This document shows positions 34,453 to 46,300 of a DNA stretch of 64,000 bases, piece after piece; positions within the stretch are counted from its first letter, which is position 1, and the number at the start of each line of letters is the position of its first letter. This stretch comes from Schistosoma mansoni (taxonomy: Eukaryota > Platyhelminthes > Trematoda > Strigeidida > Schistosomatidae), in the NCBI RefSeq assembly GCF_000237925.1, contig NC_031496.1, positions 26,529,510 to 26,593,509 of the forward strand, given 5' to 3'. The notes beneath the pieces are model-generated. The model was not told the DNA's origin. It made no database searches and saw only the letters and a program-made list of their open reading frames with translations. The position numbers and the translations under genes are program-made.

Positions 34453-36333
34453 GCGCGCGCCCACCCTCACTATTTTAACACGTCACAACTCGTCAAACTT
34501 CAACGTCAATCATAGAAACAAACACAGTCTCCTCCTTCATTCTTCTTATCATCCGCACCTGTCCATCGAAATGAGGAACCCTCTAACACTCAAATATTAC
34601 ACATATTCACAGACACATCCTCCTGCTTATGTTCTCGTACCTAAAATATTCAACTAACCCGATTCTACAGAATCGGGTACAATGGTCACTCACTATCTTA
34701 CAGAGCTTTCTCCAAATTAACCTCAATTCGGTTTGCAGATCACAGATCACCCGAATCTCTCATACGACTCTTCATCACAGCACCGATTTTCTATGCATCA
34801 TCTTTCAAGCGTTTAGTTTGTTTTTGATTTTATGGCAACGTCCTCCTCTGGATGCTGCGTCCTACTCCACATCCACATCGAATCTGTGTGGTGGTTCTAT
34901 TCTCATTGAGATAATATCTCACATGACTTCGTGACTCCATCTCACACCTCAAGATCTCGAGGGTGATCAGGGGTCAACTGAATGATGATGTGCCGGTCAC
35001 ATTCACAAGTCCATCTCCGGAGATCTCATGTATTCAAAAGCGAATAAACAATTGGTCTGTATCACTTTCCTATTCTCTCATTGCTACAATAGGAAGCGAA
35101 ACATACCGATTTTCAAAGCTTACTTCTTTGTATGCCATATCGTGTTGGTGATTTGTGCGTGATGGTCACATTTGAAGGATCTGTGTGTTCACTAGAACCA
35201 ACTCTTATCAATGTGCTGATGAACGTTTTCACAAGTTGGACGACTACCACCCTATTTTGTACAGCGATTGTGTGTGCATGTGTGCTTGTTTTTTTGCAAA
35301 ACTTAAAGCGTCAAATACACACGCACGTACACCCACTGTAGATTTGTCTCCCCATTCTCATCTGTCGACCTATTTCATACTGACACTAATACCAATACTC
35401 TCTCTCCCCCACACTCACAAATACAGATATATTTCATATCCCATTGATTGTTTGTCAGTTAATCAGCCACAACTGCACATGTTGACGTCTATGTTCAAAT
35501 GCACGCAAACACACGAACTCCGAATCGACCACTCACTCACATCAGTACACATGCTTAATATCGTTCAGTTGATCAGTCAGTGATTCAGTAAGTCAGGAGG
35601 TTGGTCAGAGAGATGGATGGACAGGTGGGCAATTGTTCGGTTAGTCGATTGGTCATTTTCAAATATACGACTCATCCACTCTGAAAACTATGGCATGCTC
35701 CGGATCCATCTCTGTCTGTCGACTGTTTCACGCGCCGAGATCCCACAGATCTCCTGACTACTTCATATTCACTTCACGTGTATCTCACAAGCGAATAAAT
35801 CTCAGCACTCGCGTTTAAACACATAGTCTCAGACACACTCACCAAACAACCATACGCAGACACACATACACCTGTCTGCATACATGAAAGCTTGTGCAAT
35901 CATGCACGAAACGCCTTACTACATTTCAGAATACAAATATTCGTGTGAGTCGTCATACACAATTTATTGCATGTCCAGATATTTACCATATTAACGAGAC
36001 TCAGTTCACAACTGGACAACATTGAGATGTAGTCTTTTAGTGACAATTCGACCCACCACGAATTATAGTCGTCCCCGAACTCATTGTTAATGACCTGGTC
36101 TCAGTTACTGTCGACCACATGTCACTGTGCACGGACACGAGCACGGGACACGGGAGCACGCGGCACAGTGTGTGGTGTTCCGTCTTGTCCGACCTCACTG
36201 TGCAGTTGTAGTCAGTCGTCCAGATTGTCCAATCTCCTCGATCGTTGATCACAGAGTGGTATGTGGAGTTGGTGTGTGGAATTCGTACGAATGAGATGAA
36301 TACGAGTGATGTGAGTGGTTTAGATAAAAGCTG

Positions 36334-36404
36334 TGCGCCGGCCGGGAGTCGAACCCGGGTCGCAACCGTGGGAGGGTTGCATGATACCGCTACACTACCG
36401 GCGC
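36334..36404 (-). tRNA. tRNA-Gly(CCC): tRNA-Gly (anticodon CCC), array copy 8
   Basis: Intact, C in the variable loop, terminator present. Confidence 0.95.
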
Positions 36405-38285
36405 GCGCGCGCCCACCCTCACTATTTTAACACGTCACAACTCGTCAAACTTCAACGTCAATCATAGAAACAAACACAGTATCCTTCTTCATTCTTCTTA
36501 TCATCCGCACCTGTCCATCGAAATGAGGAACCCTCTAACACTCAAATATTACACATATTCACAGACACATCCTCCTGCTTATGTTCTCGTACCTAAAATA
36601 TTCAACTAACCCGATTCTACAGAATCGGGTACAATGGTCACTCACTATCTTACAGAGCTTTCTCCAAATTAACCTCAATTCGGTTTGCAGATCACAGATC
36701 ACCCGAATCTCTCATACGACTCTTCATCACAGCACCGATTTTCTATGCATCATCTTTCAAGCGTTTAGTTTGTTTTTGATTTTATGGCAACGTCCTCCTC
36801 TGGATGCTGCGTCCTACTCCACATCCACATCGAATCTGTGTGGTGGTTCTATTCTCATTGAGATAATATCTCACATGACTTCGTGACTCCATCTCACACC
36901 TCAAGATCTCGAGGGTGATCAGGGGTCAACTGAATGATGATGTGCCGGTCACATTCACAAGTCCATCTCCGGAGATCTCATGTATTCAAAAGCGAATAAA
37001 CAATTGGTCTGTATCACTTTCCTATTCTCTCATTGCTACAATAGGAAGCGAAACATACCGATTTTCAAAGCTTACTTCTTTGTATGCCATATCGTGTTGG
37101 TGATTTGTGCGTGATGGTCACATTTGAAGGATCTGTGTGTTCACTAGAACCAACTCTTATCAATGTGCTGATGAACGTTTTCACAAGTTGGACGACTACC
37201 ACGCTATTTTGTACAGCGATTGTGTGTGCATGTGTGCTTGTTTTTTTGCAAAACTTAAAGCGTCAAATACACACGCACGTACACCCACTGTAGATTTGTC
37301 TCTCCATTCTCATCTGTCGACCTATTTCATACTGACACTAATACCAATACTCTCTCTCCCCCACACTCACAAATACAGATATATTTCATATCCCATTGAT
37401 TGTTTGTCAGTTAATCAGCCACAACTGCACATATTGACGTCTATGTTCAAATGCACGCAAACACACGAACTCCGAATCGACCACTCACTCACATCAGTAC
37501 ACATGCTTAATATCGTTCAGTTGATCAGTCAGTGATTCAGTAAGTCAGGAGGTTGGTCAGAGAGATGGATGGACAGGTGGGCAATTGTTCGGTTAGTCGA
37601 TTGGTCATTTTCAAATATACGACTCATCCACTCTGAAAACTATGGCATGCTCCGGATCCATCTCTGTCTGTCGACTGTTTCACGCGCCGAGATCCCACAG
37701 ATCTCCTGACTACTTCATATTCACTTCACGTGTATCTCACAAGCGAATAAATCTCAGCACTCGCGTTTAAACACATAGTCTCAGACACACTCACCAAACA
37801 ACCATACGCAGACACACATACACCTGTCTGCATACATGAAAGCTTGTGCAATCATGCACGAAACGCCTTACTACATTTCAGAATACAAATATTCGTGTGA
37901 GTCGTCATACACAATTTATTGCATGTCCAGATATTTACCATATTAACGAGACTCAGTTCACAACTGGACAACATTGAGATGTAGTCTTTTAGTGACAATT
38001 CGACCCACCACGAATTATAGTCGTCCCCGAACTCATTGTTAATGACCTGGTCTCAGTTACTGTCGACCACATGTCACTGTGCACGAACACGAGCACGGGA
38101 CACGGGAGCACGCGGCACAGTGTGTGGTGTTCCGTCTTGTCCGACCTCACTGTGCAGTTGTAGTCAGTCGTCCAGATTGTCCAATCTCCTCGATCGTTGA
38201 TCACAGAGTGGTATGTGGAGTTGGTGTGTGGAATTCGTACGAATGAGATGAATACGAGTGATGTGAGTGGTTTAGATAAAAGCTG

Positions 38286-38356
38286 TGCGCCGGCCGGGAG
38301 TCGAACCCGGGTCACAACCGTGGGAGGGTTGCATGATACCGCTACACTACCGGCGC
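38286..38356 (-). tRNA. tRNA-Gly(CCC): tRNA-Gly (anticodon CCC), array copy 9
   Basis: Intact. T in the variable loop. Terminator present. Last complete gene before the array edge. Confidence 0.95.
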
Positions 38357-39636
38357 GCGCGCGCCCACCCTCACTATTTTAACACGTCACAACTCGTCAA
38401 ACTTCAACGTCAATCATAGAAACAAACACAGTATCCTTCTTCATTCTTCTTATCATCCGCACCTGTCCATCGAAATGAGGAACCCTCTAACACTCAAATA
38501 TTACACATATTCACAGACACATCCTCCTGCTTATGTTCTCGTACCTAAAATATTCAACTAACCCGATTCTACAGAATCGGGTACAATGGTCACTCACTAT
38601 CTTACAGAGCTTTCTCCAAATTAACCTCAATTCGGTTTGCAGATCACAGATCACCCGAATCTCTCATACGACTCTTCATCACAGCACCGATTTTCTATGC
38701 ATCATCTTTCAAGCGTTTAGTTTGTTTTTGATTTTATGGCAACGTCCTCCTCTGGATGCTGCGTCCTACTCCACATCCACATCGAATCTGTGTGGTGGTT
38801 CTATTCTCATTGAGATAATATCTCACATGACTTCGTGACTCCATCTCACACCTCAAGATCTCGAGGGTGATCAGGGGTCAACTGAATGATGATGTGCCGG
38901 TCACATTCACAAGTCCATCTCCGGAGATCTCATGTATTCAAAAGCGAATAAACAATTGGTCTGTATCACTTTCCTATTCTCTCATTGCTACAATAGGAAG
39001 CGAAACATACCGATTTTCAAAGCTTACTTCTTTGTATGCCATATCGTGTTGGTGATTTGTGCGTGATGGTCACATTTGAAGGATCTGTGTGTTCACTAGA
39101 ACCAACTCTTATCAATGTGCTGATGAACGTTTTCACAAGTTGGACGACTACCACCCTATTTTGTACAGCGATTGTGTGTGCATGTGTGCTTGTTTTTTTG
39201 CAAAACTTAAAGCGTCAAATACACACGCACGTACACCCACTGTAGATTTGTCTCTCCATTCTCATCTGTCGACCTATTTCATACTGACACTAATACCAAT
39301 ACTCTCTCTCCCCCACACTCACAAATACAGATATATTTCATATCCCATTGATTGTTTGTCAGTTAATCAGCCACAACTGCACATGTTGACGTCTATGTTC
39401 AAATGCACGCAAACACATGAACTCCGAATCGACCACTCACTCACATCAGTACACATGCTTAATATCGTTCAGTTGATCAGTCAGTGATTCAGTAAGTCAG
39501 GAGGTTGGTCAGAGAGATGGATGGACAGGTGGGCAATTGTTCGGTTAGTCGATTGGTCATTTTCAAATATACGACTCATCCACTCTGAAAACTATGGCAT
39601 GCTCCGGATCCATCTCTGTCTGTCGACTGTTTCACG

Positions 39637-39690
39637 TGGTTTTGATAAAAGCTGTGCGCCGAGCCGGAGTTTTATCCGCATGATCTAATG
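39637..39690 (-). pseudogene. Decayed tRNA-Gly end at the array edge
   Basis: Unit sequence stops at 39636 and jumps to a copy of the tRNA terminator region (GATAAAAGCTGTGCGCC, 39644-39660). This is followed by a shortened, altered tRNA 3' part (GAGCCGGAG, then a loss, then GCATGAT). It cannot fold as a tRNA. Confidence 0.7.
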
Positions 39691-39904
39691 CAGATATGAA
39701 GGTTAGTATTGTGAAAGCAAGGCTCGCATTCTTATATTGGTAGAACATATGGAACTCTTAACATCTATCAACCAATATGAAATATTTACCTCAAGACAGT
39801 TAGTCCTACTGTAGGGAGTTGAATCGTGGTGAACTTCTACATCCATCTTCAAGTTTGTACAAGTATTTATAAACAATTGTCTACGCAAATTACTCAACAT
39901 TCAC
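39691..39904. other. No feature recognised
   Basis: Flanking DNA right of the array. Confidence 0.4.
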
Positions 39905-40222
39905 TGGCCGGATACTATCAGCAACAACGTTTTATGGGAGGGGACAAATCAGCTTCCAGCTGAAGAGGAAATTACGAAAAGACATTGGAAGTGGATCGGA
40001 CATACATTAAGGAAATCACTAATATGCATTACAAGGCAAGCCCTAACTTGGAATCCGGAAGGGAAGCGGAAAAGCGGAAGGCCAAAGAACACATTACGTC
40101 GGTAAATAGAAGCAAATATGAAAAGGATGGATGTTATCTGGAAGGGTTTGCCCAGGACAGGGTTGGATGGAGAAAGCGGGTGTGCAGCCTATGCTCATCC
40201 ATGAGGGGTAACAGGCGTAAGC
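39905..40222 (+). mobile_element. RTE-like LINE 3' end
   Basis: Starts near 'gatactatcagcaa' and contains the [21 protein letters not shown] stretch and QDRVGWRKRVCSLC, then AACAGGCGTAAG with a minimal tail. Frames are broken. Confidence 0.85.
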
Positions 40223-40379
40223 AATGTTTCAATTCATGATATGATTTCGTCCGGTTTGACTGTACATGAGCTGCTTCTGTTTGAATTATAAATATGTTGG
40301 AGGCTGGGCTTTACTTTTGAACACAAGACGGTCCATATATAAAAGCTTGTGATTGACGGACCAATAGGAACTTAACTGT

Positions 40380-41270
40380 CGGCTCAAGTTCAGTTTTTGG
40401 TTAACCAGGCTTTGGTCGTTCGATCTGGCCAAATTACAAAACTCTTCTCAACTAAAGTATTACTTACACAACGGCGCGGTGATGGGCTCCTGCATTTGTG
40501 TATACCAACTAAACGTAGTCGGTGCTCAAAGGAATTTATCCTATTGTGCGCGCAAACATATACCCGGTTGGTTGAGAGAGTGTAACGAAATCTATAGACA
40601 ACACTATCTTTCCTCACCTGATGGATAGTGAACATCGTTTTAAAAGTTTTTTGTTTTGTATCAAGTAATCCCCTTCAACGAGCTACATTACGACTCTTAT
40701 ACATAACTGAAGACATCCGGATCAACTCCAAAAATGTCAAATTCATACATCCAAAAGAGATAAGTTCGGCCGCTGTTTACTATAACTGAATGACCATATA
40801 CCTGAACTGGATACTATAAACCTCTTACCCACCCCCAAATCCCTTGTCTTTATATCTACCATACCTCTTTCATAATCTAAACACTCATCTTTCCCAACTA
40901 ATATGGATTTTTTGTCATAATTACCTTGACAACACATCTCTTATTACATATCATAAGCACATAACATCATCGCCACTATCCAAACAAAATTCTCCTACTA
41001 CACATTTTATTCACACGATCTATTTTATTATTGATTATAACTTGACAATACAACGAATCATGATGACCTTCCTAATTGACAAATGATATAACCTTGAAGT
41101 ATTTATACCATAACAGATACAAAAACCCAGCATTTTCAACATGACATTTCTTAGTTAACTAGTAAGCAACAATAATTATGAACTTATAACTGCAGAGCCT
41201 GATGATGAAGCTAATGAAAACACTTATTCGCTCAAACATTCTTTCTTTTAGAATTATCTGATATGATGAC
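40380..41270 (+). pseudogene. Penelope-like element, 3' portion
   Basis: Plus-strand reading near 40460-40600 gives YYLHNGAVMGSCICVYQL and KHIPGWLRECNEIYRQHY, the GIY-YIG-type endonuclease region of Penelope-like elements. Near 40640-40790 come FCFVSSNPLQRATLRLLYIT and NVKFIHPKEISSA, the family's C-terminus. The central GIY-YIG stretch is out of frame. The following roughly 480 bases look like its 3' UTR and contain CTGATGATGAAGC...GAAAAC near 41199-41222, a possible hammerhead relic. No reverse transcriptase. Confidence 0.6.
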
Positions 41271-41704
41271 CAGTGTGTTGTAGGGTTTCTAACAGTCCGC
41301 AATATTCGGAAGCTACACGTTTGATATACTGATATTTAAAATATGATTGGCCGTCGGTCGTGGACAAACAGCCACAGCCTATTGACTATTAAATGTGTGA
41401 TTTACTTTTCTGTTATTGATTTCTACTCCGGCCTCACTGCTTGTAGTTCTGTTAAGTAAAGTATTATCTAGTCTATACTCTGGTTCTCCATTATGGACCG
41501 TGAACCTTGGCTCTAATATAACGTGAATAGCCATATAATCGTATTAACGTAGTATACCTGAGAGAAAATATTTCAAACCAATCCGTTACATTACATACAT
41601 GTTCGCGTTCTTTTGTAGAATATCAAAACTACTGTAAGCTGATACAATTTTAATTGATAGTGAAGCAGACTATTTGTGTAGTCGCAGCACCTATCTCACA
41701 CTTA

Positions 41705-41707
<3 letters not shown>
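41271..41707. other. Unassigned, possibly LTR-like
   Basis: Starts near TGTTGTAGGG and has a promoter-like AT/GC pattern, but I found no partner copy or target duplication. Confidence 0.25.

Positions 41708-41762
<55 letters not shown>
41708..41762. repeat. (TA)n microsatellite
   Basis: About 27 TA units. The open frame across it is an artefact. Confidence 0.95.
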
Positions 41763-41767
<5 letters not shown>

Positions 41768-42569
41768 CGACTTTTATTTCGCTTACGCGCACTAGTTTTT
41801 CTGATCGAATTTGCTTGGTGTGCTTGTGGCTTAGAAATCTGTGCAATTCAATAATAAAACCGTAGTCGGCGTTTCGTGTTGCCTTCTGAATTCATGCACC
41901 GTCAGGATTTATTTAACAATGGTCATCAGGGCGATTGATATACGAAACCTAAGGGATTATCTAGGAGCTAATACATTACATAGTTTACCTACATATTAAG
42001 GACATTAACTAAATCTTACCAGGCACAATCCATAGTTGTCTATCGCACAGAATAACTGAATCTGATCAAATAATTATTTTTTACTAATTTTATATTTATT
42101 ACAATAACAATAAACATGTTTAGTACTCTGTGAATAGTATTATTTAAAGAGTTCTGTATAGAAACCTGGAATTCTGATGATAATGAAAATTGTTTGGGAA
42201 AGAAAAAAAGGAATGTTCAGAAATACGAATTATCAATAAATTTTCTCAAGTTAACAATTAATAAACAATCAATACTTTCGATCCGATGAACAGACAACCG
42301 ACTTTATTTGTTGATGTGCAGCCATCGCCAGTGTTTTAGAACGTGGACTAAGAGATGCTTGTGAAAGAGGTGAAAGTATTTCCATAGTATCGTTAATTTT
42401 CAAAGAACTTTTATTCGCAATATTCGTATTGATACATATGAGGTTGAGAAGTAGCAGTAAATGAGGCAGATGCTTAAACGAATGAAAACAATTTTTTAAT
42501 ATGAATTAAATACGAGTAATTTTTTTAAAAACGATGAAAAACTAGTTGGAAAGAAATATTTCATTACTC
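41763..42569. other. AT-rich DNA, nothing recognised
   Basis: No gene seen. Confidence 0.4.
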
Positions 42570-42984
42570 TGTTGGGGATGTTAGATCCTCAGAACTCACT
42601 TGGTAATTGCCTTATTTTTGTAATTTTATTTTAAAAGTTTGAATTTCTTGTTTTCGCGCCGAAAGCGCTCATTTTCACCTTCATGTCGTATTTCCCACTT
42701 GGGAGGATTTTAAACGCTATTGGTTCGTTGTAACTCTTAGTATGCTCATTTGTAACGCTTCCCAAGGACAATTTTATGCTGTAAACATACATTCGATGTA
42801 TGTCTGTTGTGCTTGCTTGTGCTTCTAGCTACTTGCGGAATATATTTCCCCACTTCAAATTTGGACTTTTCACTCTAGTTAGCGGGGTTGGGACGCGTCA
42901 GAATAGCTAGCTTATTGGTCTTTGGTCACAGAGTCTTTGTTCCGTTCTCAGATTAGGGAACTCGTAATCGCTTCAAATATAACA
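42570..42984 (+). mobile_element. LTR-like fossil
   Basis: Starts TGTTGGGGATGTTAGATCCT and shares about 40 bases at its start with the solo LTR at 18046-18375 (CAGAACTCACTTGG). The 3' end is tentative (AACA at 42981-42984). No internal coding sequence next to it. Confidence 0.5.
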
Positions 42985-43269
42985 CTCTATTACATACATA
43001 TTTTCGTAAAAGACAATAGTTTTTGTGTTTCTTCAAACTTACCAGCCAAAAACATGTAAATCATGAAGAAAACCTACGCTTTCTCTGAAGTTCTTAAGTC
43101 TTTTAGCATAACATTCTGTACATTATCTTCATTATAATTTCAGATAAAAATTTGGTAGTTAGTACTTGTTGATTAAACATGAAACGTATTTCGACAGTCC
43201 GACAAAATTTTCATACGCACATCGATATTCGTTAATACATGAGTTACACTGAATGCAACAGCTGACACA
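42985..43269. other. Region downstream of the NCKIPSD-like gene
   Basis: Probable 3' UTR and flank of the minus-strand gene. No clear feature otherwise. Confidence 0.4.
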
Positions 43270-43352
43270 TTAATTCACTTCGCTCTTTATGGCCAGGACA
43301 CGGATGTGAAGAAGACAGTCGGTAACAAACTGGACTTGTTTTCTTCGAAAGA
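43270..43352 (-). CDS. NCKIPSD: NCKIPSD-like terminal exon (tentative)
   Basis: Acceptor CATATCTTATAG. Encodes FRRKQVQFVTDCLLHIRVLA and IKSEVN, then TAA. A nearer acceptor (TTACCAG) would give a shorter end after six codons, so this exon is the least certain. Confidence 0.5.
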
Positions 43353-46300
43353 CTATAAGATATGATACTACGATGACATTTTTGACAGGCGATGTACCAG
43401 GAGGATTAATTAAAAAGGAAAGGTGTGGCTGGTAAGATATACAAAGAATGAACTTACATGTAAGAGACATAGAACAGATCCCATTATAAACAATTCTAAA
43501 AGCAAGGTGACTGTGAATGGTTTTAAATATCCTTGCTAATCGCTTGTCTGTAGAAATAGTATTAGTTGAGGCAGAAAAATATTCATGACGTTTAATGGCA
43601 CATGTACATGAAGCCTTTCCATATAGTAGCTCACAATGGTAGATTTGTGAATATAAAGCTACATTTCGATCTGGTCGGTCGTTTGGTTAAGAAATATAAA
43701 CACTAGCAAATGTACCTACAAACCATCTTTTGAAAGTTGGTGGGTTTTCGACTTCAACTTAGTAACTAACTAGCATCTCCGTAAAATAAATGATACAGAT
43801 GTTTTTCATGGATAAATATATTTTACATAGATGGGAAAACAGAACTCACAGGTAATAAAAAATAAAAGTTATTGACCACCTACTAAGAAATGTCTGCATG
43901 GAAACATACCTCAGAATTCGGCTCTTCATCTCGCATCCTCCGGTTTATCACTTCAATGATTACATCTAAATCGTTCTGATATATTAAAGCTCCAGTATCT
44001 GAGTAAGAGAACAGATCGCAGAGAAATTTTACTACACTGTTGTTTGGTGTGTTTGGGCTAGCATTAACAGGTAAAACAGGTTTACTGTCCAACTCAGCTG
44101 CTTGGCCTACATTATGAGTCCAGAGACCTTGAATATATTCCAAATCATTGTGAGTATCTTTACGTAAGTGTGAATTAGCTTCAAACTTTTTAATAAAATC
44201 CTCTAAGTTCTTTTCTGAGGAACTCGTCCAAGTAGCATCAAATCGAGCAAAGCTAGCCCACTGTGTTAAATTATTTGCTGAATCGTAATTTTTATCGCTT
44301 GGTAAAAACGTAACCATGAAGATTGGATCCACTGAAATTACGAAAGAAAACCACAAAGTCATGAATGGTTAGGAAGCAGATACATTGAATTTTTCTTTTA
44401 AATAAGCATGTGGACTATTGTAATGTTTAAAAATCTGACAACTCTTTATGTGGACTCGGTCTAAAATTCATGATACCGGTCACTTTCTCTGAAACTCATA
44501 TAACTACGTTATGAAGGTGTGTACACAGTTAAAGATGAAGCCAATTTTTAAAGACCGTTGAGACCTCTCTGAGCATGCTGACATGAATATGATATGAAAC
44601 GATGTACACGAATAGAGATTTTCAGCCTATGCTCCACGAAGGGAAACAGACGCAAATAAAAGTAAAACATTTAATTGTGGATTTAATAAGATTAATTTTA
44701 AACGACAGAAAATATGTGTGAAACTTAGTAATAAAGATATGATATTTGAAGCTTTATTTCCATATACGTTATATTAAAGTACTTGGTACAACGTATAATA
44801 TACAGGTAGGTTAAAATATAATGAATGCGTGTCATTAGTGTGCTAATGTTAATTTGTAGGCAAAAACCGTGACCAAGCCGTAATGAGCGCGACGTTTGAT
44901 GGTGTAGAGATAGTTTGGAAGAAAGTTAAAGGAGTCTAGGTTCAAGACATTAACTGTTGGATTGAGCCGCGTTAACAGACGCAGAACACCGGGTTGACGT
45001 CCTAGCGATTATCATAATTAATATTTACATATGGATCGAAACTGGTTGAAACAGTTCAGAGGCATTCACTTTTTGTTGTCAAGTAGATCTTGAGTTTCAA
45101 AATTATCTTATACCCTTCTATTCCATAAATTTATTCTTCTCTAATCAAACTGTCTATGGCCAACCTTTTGTACAACAAATGATAATTTTACTAATTCTAC
45201 TAGATTGAGATTTGTCTTGATAACTTCATTTTAATGTGCTAATATAGTGTGGCAAATTGAACCAATGTAAATATATCCCAGGTTCTAGGTTGCTCATGAC
45301 TGATTGTGATCAGTAACATAGTACAAGTTAATGCAGTATACTGACAAACAGTATAGAACGAGAATTTCTAATAAACAACGCAGATGACATAAATACATGG
45401 CTTTATGATCAAAAAATAACTATTAAATAATTAATAATAAACATTACTTAGTCATATTCAAAATGAAGTAATCATATATCCATTGTTTCAACATTATAAT
45501 GAAGATTTATAGTACACATCTCTTATATTTATCATTGCTTCAATAATCTCGGAAGTTTCTCAATTAAGCTTAATCAATGACTTGTAGTTATAAAGAATAT
45601 TTGAGTAAATAATTGTTTTTGATAACAACAGGCTTTACAGTTATAGACTAACCATTTTGTTACAATAGCCGAAAAATGTTCATTAAACAATGTTAACTAT
45701 TAAAATAGTGAACTTTTGCATCGATTAAGTGTTTCATTTGAAAATTTGGAAGATCAACAGCAGAACAAGACGATATAATTATTCAAAACAATTGTTCGTT
45801 CAAATATACTTTGTTTTGTATTCATTAGTTAGAAAAGTGTACAAATATGAAAAGCCCCCAAATGCCCTGGTACGGCCGAGAGTGGGGAGAGTCCACTCTC
45901 CCTCTTGAAATGCTCTCACATGGCAACGCGTATATAGTCACTGACAGGGAAGTCTTACTCACTGCCTTCTCGTGGCATTACTGTTGTTTACGAAATTGAG
46001 AGGACGAAAAGCGAATGTCCGGTGCTTTAACCGGGTTGATGGACACGGCGCGTCCATCTAGGGGAGTTGGAAAACCCTGATTCCAAACCAATGGTGCACA
46101 TGGGCTCCAGTATCCTGAAGGAACAAATAGCGTATGAATCAATCATTGATCACCGGCTACGATGGGACTGCATCTGCTCACGATGCTCCACTGCCTTGTG
46201 GATTAGACCTTTAGGTCAAAGGCTCGGAGAGTGGCCCTTTAAGAAAACCACCTGCTTCGGTTTGGGCACCTGGGCAGTATCACAGCCCTTACACAAGTCA

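Larger units (their letters stand above)
21662..39636. repeat. Tandem array of nine 1.95-kb units, each with a tRNA-Gly gene
   Basis: Units begin at 21662, 23615, 25567, 27943, 29895, 31847, 33799, 35751 and 37703. The usual period is 1952 bases; the first unit has one extra base, the third is 2376 long because of an insertion, and the last stops at 39636. Apart from the insertion, units differ by only a few bases each, which points to recent amplification or ongoing homogenisation. Every unit has one minus-strand tRNA-Gly(CCC), an adjoining GC-alternating run and a 22-base palindrome. Long open frames (for example 23049-23447 and 22493-22798) recur in every unit, but only because the DNA is copied. 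I see no protein domain in them. Confidence 0.95.

Noticed and set aside
21662-39636. CRISPR-like or satellite array
   Set aside because: Units are 1.95 kb, carry a tRNA gene and have no short-repeat/spacer plan.
41674-41865. Coding frame across the TA repeat
   Set aside because: A TA run reads as alternating tyrosine and isoleucine codons in any frame. Low complexity only.
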